Part shown: in pieces, positions 28,698 through 38,108 of the stretch
How the letters are laid out: each line of letters starts with the position of its first letter
Numbering within the stretch: the stretch's first letter is position 1
From: Microvirga solisilvae
GTDB taxonomy: Bacteria > Pseudomonadota > Alphaproteobacteria > Rhizobiales > Beijerinckiaceae
Length of the DNA: 64,000 bases
Assembly: GCF_022808595.1 (NCBI RefSeq)
Contig: NZ_JAKUCN010000004.1
Location: 186,001 to 250,000 of the forward strand
Reading direction: 5' to 3'
The notes under the pieces: generated by a model
Seen by the model: only the letters and a program-made list of their open reading frames with translations
What the model was told of the DNA's origin: nothing
Databases searched by the model: none
Position numbers and translations under genes: made by a program

Positions 28698-30448
28698 CGA
28701 CTTTGCTCGACGAGCGCATTTCACGCACGCTCGATATCCTTCTGCGCGACTGGGCCAAGGAAGAACATCGCAGCACGCGCCTGGAGGCCTGGCTGTTCGA
28801 GGACGAAGCCGCGCGCCGTGCCGCCGAGGCGCAATTGGCGCAAGTGGGTGTCACCGCGCGCCTGCGCAGCGCCTACAAGCCGCTCGTCCATGCTTTCCTC
28901 GAAGAGATCGAGACGGATGGACTGAAGAGCCTCGCGATCCGTTATCCGGTGCATCCTGAAGCGTCACCCGTGCGCTTCCTGTCCGAAGCCTATCCGCTGG
29001 TGGCGCTATACGACGGCGTCGAGACGAGCTTCGAGCCAGGTGAGCCCGATCTCACCTATACCGTACGCGCCACCTATGAGGATGGGCGTACCGCCGAGCA
29101 CAGCGTGTTCGCGCCCAATCGCACGCGCGTCAACCATCTTGGAGAGACCGATCTTTCGCCGACGGGCTGGCTGATCATGTCCGACCGCGCCGATGGCGAA
29201 GCCGACATCGACGAGCCTCTGGAGACGGAAGCCGAACTCGTCTTCCACAAGGTCATGGTCGCGCTCGCCGCGCATGAATGGCCGGACGAGGAGCCTTATG
29301 TCGATACGCTTGCCATCGACGTGACGATCCCCGGCATCGAGCAACCTCTCGCTTACGGCGACGAGGTGATGAGCACCCGTGAGGCGCTGCACGAGGATTT
29401 CTATTTCTCGATCCTCGAATTCTTCAAGCGCCGCTCGGGCCGCGCTCCCGAGGATCGTGGCCTGCAGCCGGGACAGATCGTGCCGGATATTCGCTCGGGC
29501 GAGGGCGATGCCCATGTGCGCGTCGCGCTTCGCCGCTTCGGCCCGCCACTTGATCCCGCTCGTCCCGAGCAGGATCTGGAGACGGCGGATGCCGCGCCCG
29601 GCCTCGCGCAGATTCATCGCGAACTCGCGGCTTTGTCCGGCGAGGTCTTCGAAGGCCGTTCCGTCGAAGGACGGCCGATCCGTGGCATCTATCGTTCCGG
29701 CTCGCGGCCTGCCGTTCTCGTCACCAGCGGACAGCACGCCAACGAAACCTCCGCGCCGGTCGGAGCCTTCAGAGCGGTGCGCCGTCTGCTGGCGAACCCG
29801 GAGGCGAATGTCGCCTTCATTCCGGTCGAGAACCCGGACGGTTATGCCCTGCACGGCCGCCTCTGCGAAGGAAGCCCGCGTCATATGCATCACGCGGCGC
29901 GCTACACCTCGCGCGGCAACGATCTCGAATTCGGGCGCGAGGATGCACCCTTCGAAATCGGAGCGCGCCACCAAGCGCTGGCCATGTCCGGCGCGCAGCT
30001 GCACCTCAATCTGCACGGTTATCCGGCGCATGAATGGACGCGGCCCTTCACCGGTTATCTGCCGCGCGGCTTCGAACTCTGGTCGATTCCGAAAGGCTTC
30101 TTCATCATCATGCGCCATCATCCCGAATGGGCCGACACGGCGCGCTCGCTGGTGGAGGCCGTGACGAAAGGCCTGTCCGCCGTTCCGGGTCTGACCGAGT
30201 TCAATCGCCGTCAGATCGACATCTGCTCGATCCATTCGGGCGGCAAGCCCTATGAGATCATCAACGGCGTGCCATGCCTGATCACGGCGGAGACGCGCCA
30301 TCCCGTGCCGCTCACCCTCATCACGGAATTCCCCGACGAGACGATCTACGGCGACGCTTACCGTTTCGCGCATACGGTGCAGATGGCAACCGTGATCGCC
30401 GCCGAGGAAGCCTTCACCGCGATCATGGAAGCGACTGCAGTATCTTAG
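28694..30448 (+). CDS. M14-like zinc peptidase with long N-terminal region
   Basis: 584 residues, no signal peptide. The C-terminal ~270 residues carry M14 metallopeptidase marks: SGQHANETS (HxxE zinc motif, about residue 355), VENPDGYALHGR (about 385), and LHLNLHGYPAHEW with the likely third zinc ligand histidine; LITEFP near the C-terminus could supply the catalytic glutamate. The first ~310 residues do not match anything I recognise. The ATG at 28694 overlaps the permease stop, so it is translated with the transporter; the longer frame from 28586 is inside that gene. Inferred role: cytoplasmic cleavage of imported peptides or amide conjugates. Confidence 0.82.
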   Translation: MTTLLDERISRTLDILLRDWAKEEHRSTRLEAWLFEDEAARRAAEAQLAQVGVTARLRSAYKPLVHAFLEEIETDGLKSLAIRYPVHPEASPVRFLSEAYPLVALYDGVETSFEPGEPDLTYTVRATYEDGRTAEHSVFAPNRTRVNHLGETDLSPTGWLIMSDRADGEADIDEPLETEAELVFHKVMVALAAHEWPDEEPYVDTLAIDVTIPGIEQPLAYGDEVMSTREALHEDFYFSILEFFKRRSGRAPEDRGLQPGQIVPDIRSGEGDAHVRVALRRFGPPLDPARPEQDLETADAAPGLAQIHRELAALSGEVFEGRSVEGRPIRGIYRSGSRPAVLVTSGQHANETSAPVGAFRAVRRLLANPEANVAFIPVENPDGYALHGRLCEGSPRHMHHAARYTSRGNDLEFGREDAPFEIGARHQALAMSGAQLHLNLHGYPAHEWTRPFTGYLPRGFELWSIPKGFFIIMRHHPEWADTARSLVEAVTKGLSAVPGLTEFNRRQIDICSIHSGGKPYEIINGVPCLITAETRHPVPLTLITEFPDETIYGDAYRFAHTVQMATVIAAEEAFTAIMEATAVS

Positions 30449-30472
30449 GAACGGGAGCCGCCAGCCATCGTT

Positions 30473-30492
30473 AAGGGAGAGGTCCCTCCCTT
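30473..30492 (+). terminator. Possible terminator after peptide operon
   Basis: AAGGGAG and CTCCCTT pair around a six-base loop 25 bases after the M14-like gene; only three T follow, so termination strength is doubtful. It lies just before the ribosome site of the next gene. Confidence 0.45.
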
Positions 30493-30507
30493 TGACGAGG
30501 TGCGGCG

Positions 30508-31851
30508 ATGGCGCGCTTTTCCTGGAAGCAGAACGAGAACGATGCCTCCATCAAGGAGGCGATCGACGTGGTGCGCGATCACGGCGAGCCGCTGCCTCCC
30601 ATCGATGACGAAGAAGCCTTCGGTGCGGTGTTCGACCGCTTTGCCGACGCCAAGGTCGTGCTGCTGGGCGAGGCGACGCATGGTACCTCCGAATTTTACC
30701 GGGCACGCGCCGCGATCACACGGCGGCTGATCGAGAAGCACGGCTTCACCATCGTGGCCGTGGAGGCCGATTGGCCGGATGCTGCGCGCATCGATGCTTA
30801 TGTGCGCCATCGCCATGTGCCTGATGCAGACGATGCCGCGTTCGAGCGCTTTCCCACCTGGATGTGGCGCAACGAGGAGGTGGCGGATTTCGTCAACTGG
30901 ATGCGTGCCTACAACAAGGATCGCTCCGATGAGGATCGCGCGGAGTTTCGCGGGCTCGATGTCTATAGCCTGAACTCGTCCATTCGCGCGGTGATCGAGT
31001 ATCTCGACCGTGTCGATCCGGAAGCAGCAAAAGAGGCGAGGGGACGTTACGGCTGCCTGAGCCCCTGGCAATCCGATCCCGCGCGCTATGGCCGCGCCGT
31101 CATCACGGGCCAGAAGAAATCATGCGACGAGAAGCTGCTGCACCAGCTGCAGGACATTCTCGACAAGCGCATGGACTATCTCGGAAACGACGGCAGCGAG
31201 CAATTCTTCGACGCGGTGCAGAACGCCAAGATCGTTCACGCGGCGGAGCATTACTACCGCATCATGTATGAGGGCGCGACGGAGTCCTGGAACCTGCGTG
31301 ACCGGCATATGTTCGACACACTCCAGAGCCTGCTGGCGCGGCGCGACAATGCCAAGGCGGTGATCTGGGCGCACAATTCCCATATCGGCAATGCCGCCGC
31401 CACCGCCATGGGCTGGCAGGGCGAGTTCAATATCGGGGAGCTTTGCCGCAAGGCCTATCGCGAGGAGGCCGTACTGATCGGCTTCGGGACGGATCGCGGC
31501 ACCGTAGCCGCCGCCGACGATTGGGACGAGCCCATGCAGGTGAAGACCGTTCTACCGGCACGGCCCGACAGCCACGAGCGGATCTTCCGCGATACGGGTC
31601 TGAAGGCCTTTCTCACGGATTGGCGGGAGAACTTCCAGGACGACCTGAAGGACGCCTTGTCCCGCCCACGCCTGGAACGCGCCATCGGCGTGGTCTACCG
31701 GCCCGACACGGAACTCTACAGCCATTACTTCGAGGCCATCATGGCCGAGCAGTTCGACGCCTTCGTCTGGTTCGATGAAACCCGGGCCGTGAGGCCGCTC
31801 AGCCACGCTCATGGCAAGGGGATGCCGGAGACCTATCCGTTCGGGCTTTGA
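30508..31851 (+). CDS. Erythromycin esterase family protein
   Basis: 447-residue cytoplasmic protein of the EreA/EreB-like superfamily. The hallmark LLGEATHGTSEFY is near residue 52, followed by IVAVEADWPDA and, around residue 285, VIWAHNSHIGNA with the conserved histidine pair, and the FGTDRGTVAA segment. GAGG lies seven bases before the ATG. Environmental members of this family are very common and mostly not resistance enzymes, so macrolide hydrolysis should not be assumed. No partner gene such as a phosphoribosyltransferase is next to it; it stands alone between the peptide operon and ettA. Confidence 0.88.
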   Translation: MARFSWKQNENDASIKEAIDVVRDHGEPLPPIDDEEAFGAVFDRFADAKVVLLGEATHGTSEFYRARAAITRRLIEKHGFTIVAVEADWPDAARIDAYVRHRHVPDADDAAFERFPTWMWRNEEVADFVNWMRAYNKDRSDEDRAEFRGLDVYSLNSSIRAVIEYLDRVDPEAAKEARGRYGCLSPWQSDPARYGRAVITGQKKSCDEKLLHQLQDILDKRMDYLGNDGSEQFFDAVQNAKIVHAAEHYYRIMYEGATESWNLRDRHMFDTLQSLLARRDNAKAVIWAHNSHIGNAAATAMGWQGEFNIGELCRKAYREEAVLIGFGTDRGTVAAADDWDEPMQVKTVLPARPDSHERIFRDTGLKAFLTDWRENFQDDLKDALSRPRLERAIGVVYRPDTELYSHYFEAIMAEQFDAFVWFDETRAVRPLSHAHGKGMPETYPFGL

Positions 31852-31950
31852 CCGGCCAGGGCGGCGTTCCCCGCCTTGCTCCCGCCGTCCGCCCCTGCTA
31901 ACTGACGGCCAACTCCATTCAACCGATCTCAAAAAGCAGGGCTTTATCCC

Positions 31951-33603
<1,653 letters not shown>

Positions 33604-33608
33604 CATGA

Positions 33609-33637
33609 AAAAGGCGCTATCTCTGAGAGCGCCTTTT
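33609..33637 (+). terminator. Rho-independent terminator of ettA
   Basis: AAAAGGCGCT at 33609-33618 pairs perfectly with AGCGCCTTTT at 33628-33637 across a nine-base loop, ending in a T-run, five bases after the ettA stop. Confidence 0.85.
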
Positions 33638-33679
33638 ATCTTCATGGGTCGCCACTTTTAGTAATGCGGGAACGACATT

Positions 33680-34630
33680 TCATTCTTCGGTCGTGAAGAA
33701 GTCTTCGTCGATCCGCTTCATGTCAATCGTTCGCTCTGTTCTCACTCCGACACCATACTTGATCATCAGGTCGGCAAGTCTCTCTCCATCGATAAGGGCG
33801 ACTCTGTAGGGCACGGTGCTCAAATAAGATGTTGCAGTCGGCGCAAACCTGGACGTTGTGACGAATACCCCATCTCTTGCGGCATTGCCTGTTAATGCCC
33901 CAATGAACATTTGTAGCTCTGGACGCCCTACAGATCCCGAGGTGTACCGCTTGGCTTGCAGGTAAAGACGATCGCGACCAAGAATGTCGACATCGATCAC
34001 GCCGTCGATTCCACCGTCCCCTGGACGCCCGATTTGCTGCATCACGCTTGCGTAAGATGCACCATAGCCCATTGCGAGCATAAGTTTGACAACTAATTGT
34101 TCGAAGAACTGCGGACTTTGAGCCTTTACTCTCTCTAGAAGCTCAGTTCGCACTGCAAGTTCGAGCTCTCGGACGGCGCTGTCAATTTGTTCATCTGGCG
34201 TCAACGGATCTAAAGGCACTTCCTTCACATTCATGGCGCCGGCATCGGTGCTCTCTTGAATGTTCGAGCTACGCTCAGTCCAAAGTCTGTACTCTTCGCT
34301 GATTTCCCGGAGGGTCGAATCTGTAATTGGTTTGCCGCTGCTAAGAAGGTCTTTTCCAGCTGCATTGATGACGTATTTGCCTCTGGACGGGCGCGACAGT
34401 AATCCGGCTCGAAGAAGACAAAACCTTGCCCATCGCACACGATTGGTGACGGTGCGCTCTCTGCCAGACGGCAGTAATCGACTGCGCTGCTCATCGTCGA
34501 GGTGGAATTGGTCAGCTATTCCATTGGCGAGGTCTTCCGTGGAGAAATTGCCTTGTGAAAGCATCTTCAACACAGCTGGCATCACCTCTTCCCAGTTGGG
34601 GATTGGTTTGAAATATCCATAAGCCATCAT
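33680..34630 (-). CDS. Mrr-like restriction endonuclease
   Basis: 316-residue protein in two parts. Residues 1-100 form a winged-helix-like Mrr N-terminal domain (IPNWEEVMPAVLKMLSQGNF, then RWARFCLLRAGLLSRPSRG). Residues 170-290 are a PD-(D/E)xK catalytic domain with Glu177 (FFEQLV), Asp209 in GDGGIDG and the Q225-A-K227 motif in LYLQAKRY, all intact. Members are type IV enzymes cutting methylated foreign DNA. No methyltransferase is adjacent, in line with type IV. G+C and codon use are visibly lower than in neighbours, suggesting recent acquisition. Two adjacent ATGs (34630, 34627) are possible starts; GAGGTGA precedes them. Confidence 0.87.
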   Translation of the reverse strand: MMAYGYFKPIPNWEEVMPAVLKMLSQGNFSTEDLANGIADQFHLDDEQRSRLLPSGRERTVTNRVRWARFCLLRAGLLSRPSRGKYVINAAGKDLLSSGKPITDSTLREISEEYRLWTERSSNIQESTDAGAMNVKEVPLDPLTPDEQIDSAVRELELAVRTELLERVKAQSPQFFEQLVVKLMLAMGYGASYASVMQQIGRPGDGGIDGVIDVDILGRDRLYLQAKRYTSGSVGRPELQMFIGALTGNAARDGVFVTTSRFAPTATSYLSTVPYRVALIDGERLADLMIKYGVGVRTERTIDMKRIDEDFFTTEE

Positions 34631-34772
34631 TCACCTCAGGTACTATTACACGTACTAGTAGCGATGGGCACATTCTGCTGCAAGTGTCATAAGATTATTA
34701 CTGTGCGCTTACCTATGGTCATAAGTGGGTGAATGTATACTCGACTACCAATCGGTTGAGCGAAGGCGCTAA

Positions 34773-35309
34773 TCAGCCTTTGAGCTCCATGAAGCGGATG
34801 TGGTTGTTGAACGGATCGGTCACTTCCACTTCCAGGCGTCCGCCTTCATCCTCCAGGCCAGGCTTCATGTAGCGATAGTTCTTCGCGGAAAGTTCTTTGT
34901 GAAAGGCGCGGATGCCTTTCATGTAGACGACCATGTTGCCGCCCGGCGTTGCATCGCCCGCATGTTCGGACAGATGCAACCGCAATCCACCACGCGAAAT
35001 CTGCGTGTAGAGCGGGAAGTTGTCGCCGTAGCGGTGTTCCCAATCGACGGTGAAGCCCAGGAATTCGAGATAGAATTCATGCGCCTTCGCCACATCGAAG
35101 ATCCGCACGATGGGGATTGCCTGCTCGAAGACGATCTCGCTTTCCCGTGTCGGTTCTTCGATCTTCGCGGACAGGATGTTCCAGTTCGCCAGCCCGAATT
35201 GCCGGGCGACGATCTCAAGCGCTTCGCTGTGGGAGAGGGGCAGGTCTTTATCGGCCAAAGCCTCCCGCAGGGTCTTGGCCATGGCTTTGGCATCGCGATG
35301 GTCGCGCAT
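34773..35309 (-). CDS. Glyoxalase/bleomycin-resistance fold protein with N-terminal helical domain
   Basis: 178 residues. An N-terminal module of about 50 residues (DAKAMAKTLREAL...SHSEALEIVARQFGLANWNILSAKI) is joined to a C-terminal VOC domain (IPIVRIFDVAKAHEFYLEFLGFTVDW ... DPFNNHIRFMELKG). In the VOC half, His/Glu metal positions are only partly evident, so it may be a binding protein rather than an enzyme. ATG 35309 is preferred to 35321 since TGAGGA lies five bases before it. Single gene, converging on nothing; the low-GC mrr gene follows on the same strand after 142 bases. Confidence 0.8.
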   Translation of the reverse strand: MRDHRDAKAMAKTLREALADKDLPLSHSEALEIVARQFGLANWNILSAKIEEPTRESEIVFEQAIPIVRIFDVAKAHEFYLEFLGFTVDWEHRYGDNFPLYTQISRGGLRLHLSEHAGDATPGGNMVVYMKGIRAFHKELSAKNYRYMKPGLEDEGGRLEVEVTDPFNNHIRFMELKG

Positions 35310-35520
35310 GTCGTTCCTCATCGAGGCGAAGTCTTCGTCAGTGCCCGCATTGCCGACGTCCTCGCCCGACGTTGAAACGACAGGGTAAGATCACAGGGAG
35401 GCATTCGCCATGCCCCTTTCAGGGTGCGGGCTGCCGGTCGCCTCCGACCGTATCGGGAACTTAGCTGATCCCCATGGCTTTTGCCAAGGGAAGAGGTGAG
35501 GGCAGGAAAATGCAGGCGAT

Positions 35521-35549
35521 TTGGGTTTTTTGCGAAAAAGGTGTATGAC
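35521..35549 (+). promoter_or_regulatory. Likely sigma-70 promoter of amn
   Basis: TTGGGT at 35521-35526 and TATGAC at 35544-35549 are separated by exactly 17 bases and lie 36 bases before the GTG start of amn. This is the best -35/-10 pair in the 275-base gap between the divergent glyoxalase-fold gene and amn. Confidence 0.5.
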
Positions 35550-35584
35550 CCTTGAGGCACGAAACATAAGAAGAGACTTATCAC

Positions 35585-37063
35585 GTGCCCACTGATCTGA
35601 ATCCAGCCTTCCAATCCGTTGCAACGCCTGAAGAAGCCGTCGAGCGGCTGATCCAGCTCCATGACAGCGCGGTCGACGCGCAGCGTCATGCCCTTGAGCA
35701 TTTCTTCGCGACCCATACTCCGCCCACGCCCCTTGAGCGCTCGCGCTTCCGCTATCCCGAACTGAGGGTCGATTATCGGGCCACCTCCGTGCCGCCTGTG
35801 AAACAGCGCGCCTATGCCAAGTTCCAGAGCCCTGGGATTCATGCGACGACGATCACGCAACCGGCCTTCTTCAAGAACTATCTCCTTGAGCAGCTCAATT
35901 ATCTCGTGCGCGATTACGGCGCCACTATCGAGGTCGGCGTCAGCGATCAGGAAATTCCCTACCCTTACATTTTCGAACGCGGCGATGAGCTGGGACGCGG
36001 CGCGCATTCGGCCGCCGAGCTCGCGCAGCATTTCCCGACGCCGCTTCTCGCGAAGGTCGGCGACGAGATTGCAGACGGCACCTGGATCTTTCAAGATGAC
36101 GGGCCACGTCCGCTCTCGCTCTTCGACGCCGCGCGCGTAGATTATTCTCTGCGCCGCCTCGTGCATTACACCGGCAGCGACTGGCGCTCGGTCCAGCCTT
36201 GGATTCTGTTGACCAACTATCACCGCTATGTCGACCAGTTCGTCCGCTGGGCGGTGAAGGAGTTGGCAGACGAGAGCGGGCCTTACAGCAAGCTCGTTCT
36301 GCCGGGCGGCATCACCATCGAGCGGGGCTTGAGCGAGACGGCGGTCGAAGAGCTGATCGCGTCCTCGCCGTGGCACCGATTCCAGATGCCGGCTTATCAT
36401 CTGATGCGGAAAGACGGGCAGGGCGTCACGCTCGTGAATATCGGCGTCGGTCCGTCGAATGCGAAGAACATCACCGATCACCTTGCGGTGCTGCGCCCGC
36501 ATTGCTGGCTCATGGTGGGTCATTGCGGCGGCTTGCGCCAATCGCAATCCATCGGCGATTACGTTCTCGCGCATGGTTACCTTCGCCGCGATAGCATTCT
36601 CGACGGCGCCGTGCCGCCGGACATTCCGGTGCCGGCCCTCGCCGAAATCCAGGTCGCGTTGCAGGACGCTGCCGTGAAGGTCACCGGCGAGCAGGGCGAT
36701 GAACTCAAACGCCGCCTGCGCACCGGCACGGTTGTGACTTACGACGATCGTAACTGGGAGCTCCGCTGGAGCCAGGAGCGCCGCCAGATCAATCTCTCCC
36801 GCGCCATCGCGGTGGACATGGAAAGCGGCACCATCGCGGCCCAGGGTTATCGTCTGCGCGTTCCCTATGGCACGCTGCTCTGCGTCTCTGACAAGCCGCT
36901 GCACGGCGAGATCAAGCTGCCCGGCGCGGCGAATGCGTTCTACGAGCGCGCTGTGAGCGAGCATCTCATGATCGGTCTGTCCGCTCTCGATATTCTGCGC
37001 GGACAGCGCTCATCTTTGCACTCGCGAAAGCTGCGCAGCTTCGACGAACCTCCGTTCCGGTAA
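35585..37063 (+). CDS. amn: AMP nucleosidase
   Basis: Hydrolyses AMP to adenine and ribose 5-phosphate, controlling adenylate levels in the cytoplasm. 492 residues, close to the E. coli enzyme. N-terminal regulatory domain (about 1-180, with ATTITQPAFFKNYLLEQLNYL) and C-terminal nucleoside-phosphorylase-like domain with VTLVNIGVGPSNAKN, MVGHCGGLRQSQ and AVDMESGTIAAQG, where Asp/Glu near residue 415 contact base and ribose. Start GTG 35585, with AAGAAGAG nine bases before it. Followed after 11 bases by an EamA transporter. Confidence 0.93.
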   Translation: MPTDLNPAFQSVATPEEAVERLIQLHDSAVDAQRHALEHFFATHTPPTPLERSRFRYPELRVDYRATSVPPVKQRAYAKFQSPGIHATTITQPAFFKNYLLEQLNYLVRDYGATIEVGVSDQEIPYPYIFERGDELGRGAHSAAELAQHFPTPLLAKVGDEIADGTWIFQDDGPRPLSLFDAARVDYSLRRLVHYTGSDWRSVQPWILLTNYHRYVDQFVRWAVKELADESGPYSKLVLPGGITIERGLSETAVEELIASSPWHRFQMPAYHLMRKDGQGVTLVNIGVGPSNAKNITDHLAVLRPHCWLMVGHCGGLRQSQSIGDYVLAHGYLRRDSILDGAVPPDIPVPALAEIQVALQDAAVKVTGEQGDELKRRLRTGTVVTYDDRNWELRWSQERRQINLSRAIAVDMESGTIAAQGYRLRVPYGTLLCVSDKPLHGEIKLPGAANAFYERAVSEHLMIGLSALDILRGQRSSLHSRKLRSFDEPPFR

Positions 37064-37074
37064 GCTGCCGTTTC

Positions 37075-37956
37075 ATGTCACGAGAGAGTACGGGGCTTGC
37101 TCTAGGCTTTGTCGGCGTATGCATCTTCGCCGGCACTCTGCCTTTCACGCATATCGCCGTCGAGCATCTGAGCCCGCTCTTCGTCACGACGGGTCGTGCG
37201 GCGGTCGCGGGGCTTCTCGCGCTCGCGACTCTGCTCGTCTTGCGCAAGCCGTGGCCGACGCCGCGCCTTGCGCTCACCCTGGCGCTGGCGGCCCTGTGCC
37301 TCGTTGCAGGTTTCCCCGGTTTCACGGCGCTCGCCATGAAGAGCGTTCCCGCTTCCCATGGCGGTGTCGTGCTCGGCATCCTGCCGCTTGCCACATCCGC
37401 CATCAGCACGCTCATTGCCGGTGAGCGTCCGAGCCCGGCCTTCTGGGTGGCGGCCTTGGCCGGCGCGGGACTCGTGATCGGCTTCACGTTTTATGAGGGC
37501 GGCGGTTCGCTGGGGGTAGGGGACCTGTTCCTGCTCGCTGCGGCCCTCGCATCGGCTTTGGGCTATGTGATCTCCGGCAAGCTGGTGCGCAAAGGCATGG
37601 CCGGGTGGGAGGTGATCTCCTGGGTCCTCGTGGTGGCCCTACCGGTCACGGTGCCGGTAGCGCTGTTGTCCATGCCGGAGGAGCCTGCCGCCATTCCCGC
37701 CTGGAGTTGGATCGGTTTCGTCTATGTGGCTCTCATGAGCCAGTATCTCGGCTTCTTCGCCTGGAATGCGGGCCTGGCATTGGGCGGCATTGCCCATGTC
37801 AGCCAGGTTCAGCTCCTCCAGACCTTCGTGACGCTTCTCATCGCCGCAATCCTCAACCGGGAGCCGATCGCTCTCTCGGCTTGGTTCGTGGCCGGGGCGG
37901 TGTTCCTGCTCGTGGTGGCGGCCAACAAGGCCAAGGTCAGGCAATCCAGGATCTGA
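37075..37956 (+). CDS. EamA/DMT-family transporter
   Basis: Ten-helix membrane protein of 293 residues made of two repeated EamA halves (about 1-140 and 150-290). Motifs: GRAAVAGLLALATLLVLRKP in the first half and the FFAWNAGLALGGIAHVSQVQ stretch in the second half typical of YdcZ/RhaT-like exporters. Substrate unknown; such proteins export amino acids, nucleobases or other metabolites. It could be co-transcribed with amn, which would make purine-base export a testable idea. A short hairpin covers its stop codon. Confidence 0.88.
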   Translation: MSRESTGLALGFVGVCIFAGTLPFTHIAVEHLSPLFVTTGRAAVAGLLALATLLVLRKPWPTPRLALTLALAALCLVAGFPGFTALAMKSVPASHGGVVLGILPLATSAISTLIAGERPSPAFWVAALAGAGLVIGFTFYEGGGSLGVGDLFLLAAALASALGYVISGKLVRKGMAGWEVISWVLVVALPVTVPVALLSMPEEPAAIPAWSWIGFVYVALMSQYLGFFAWNAGLALGGIAHVSQVQLLQTFVTLLIAAILNREPIALSAWFVAGAVFLLVVAANKAKVRQSRI

Positions 37957-37977
37957 CAGGGTCGGAACCGACCCTGT
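37956..37977 (+). terminator. Hairpin terminator after EamA gene
   Basis: ACAGGGTCGG and CCGACCCTGT form a near-perfect hairpin (effective loop GAAC) beginning at the last base of the EamA stop codon. The following TTATCTGAG has few T, so efficiency is uncertain. Confidence 0.6.
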
Positions 37978-38068
37978 TATCTGAGAATTCCATTTAAATT
38001 TAATGGCTTGGCTCGTTTCTTCCACTTGGAGAGGACGCTAAACCTTTGCTTGCTCTTTCTCCAAAAGA

Positions 38069-38089
38069 GATATAAATATATCTTTATAT
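38069..38089 (+). promoter_or_regulatory. AT-rich palindromic operator candidate for the ArsR-methyltransferase/met genes
   Basis: GATATAAATATATC (38069-38082) is an interrupted palindrome, and ATATAAA (38070-38076) with TTTATAT (38083-38089) forms a second, overlapping one. The block lies 20 bases before the ATG at 38109 and overlaps the likely -10 (TATAAA, 38071-38076; possible -35 TTGCTC at 38050-38055 or TTGCTT at 38046). Such a site over the promoter suits self-repression by the ArsR-type protein encoded next. Confidence 0.55.
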
Positions 38090-38108
38090 GTAAGAGCGAG
38101 TTTTGCTC

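Noticed and set aside
30508..31851. Calling the gene a macrolide resistance determinant
   Set aside because: The family is large and mostly not linked with resistance; no mobile element or other resistance gene is near.
33680..35309. A larger defence island around the Mrr-like gene
   Set aside because: Only the one gene has defence character; flanking genes are ettA, a glyoxalase-fold protein and amn.
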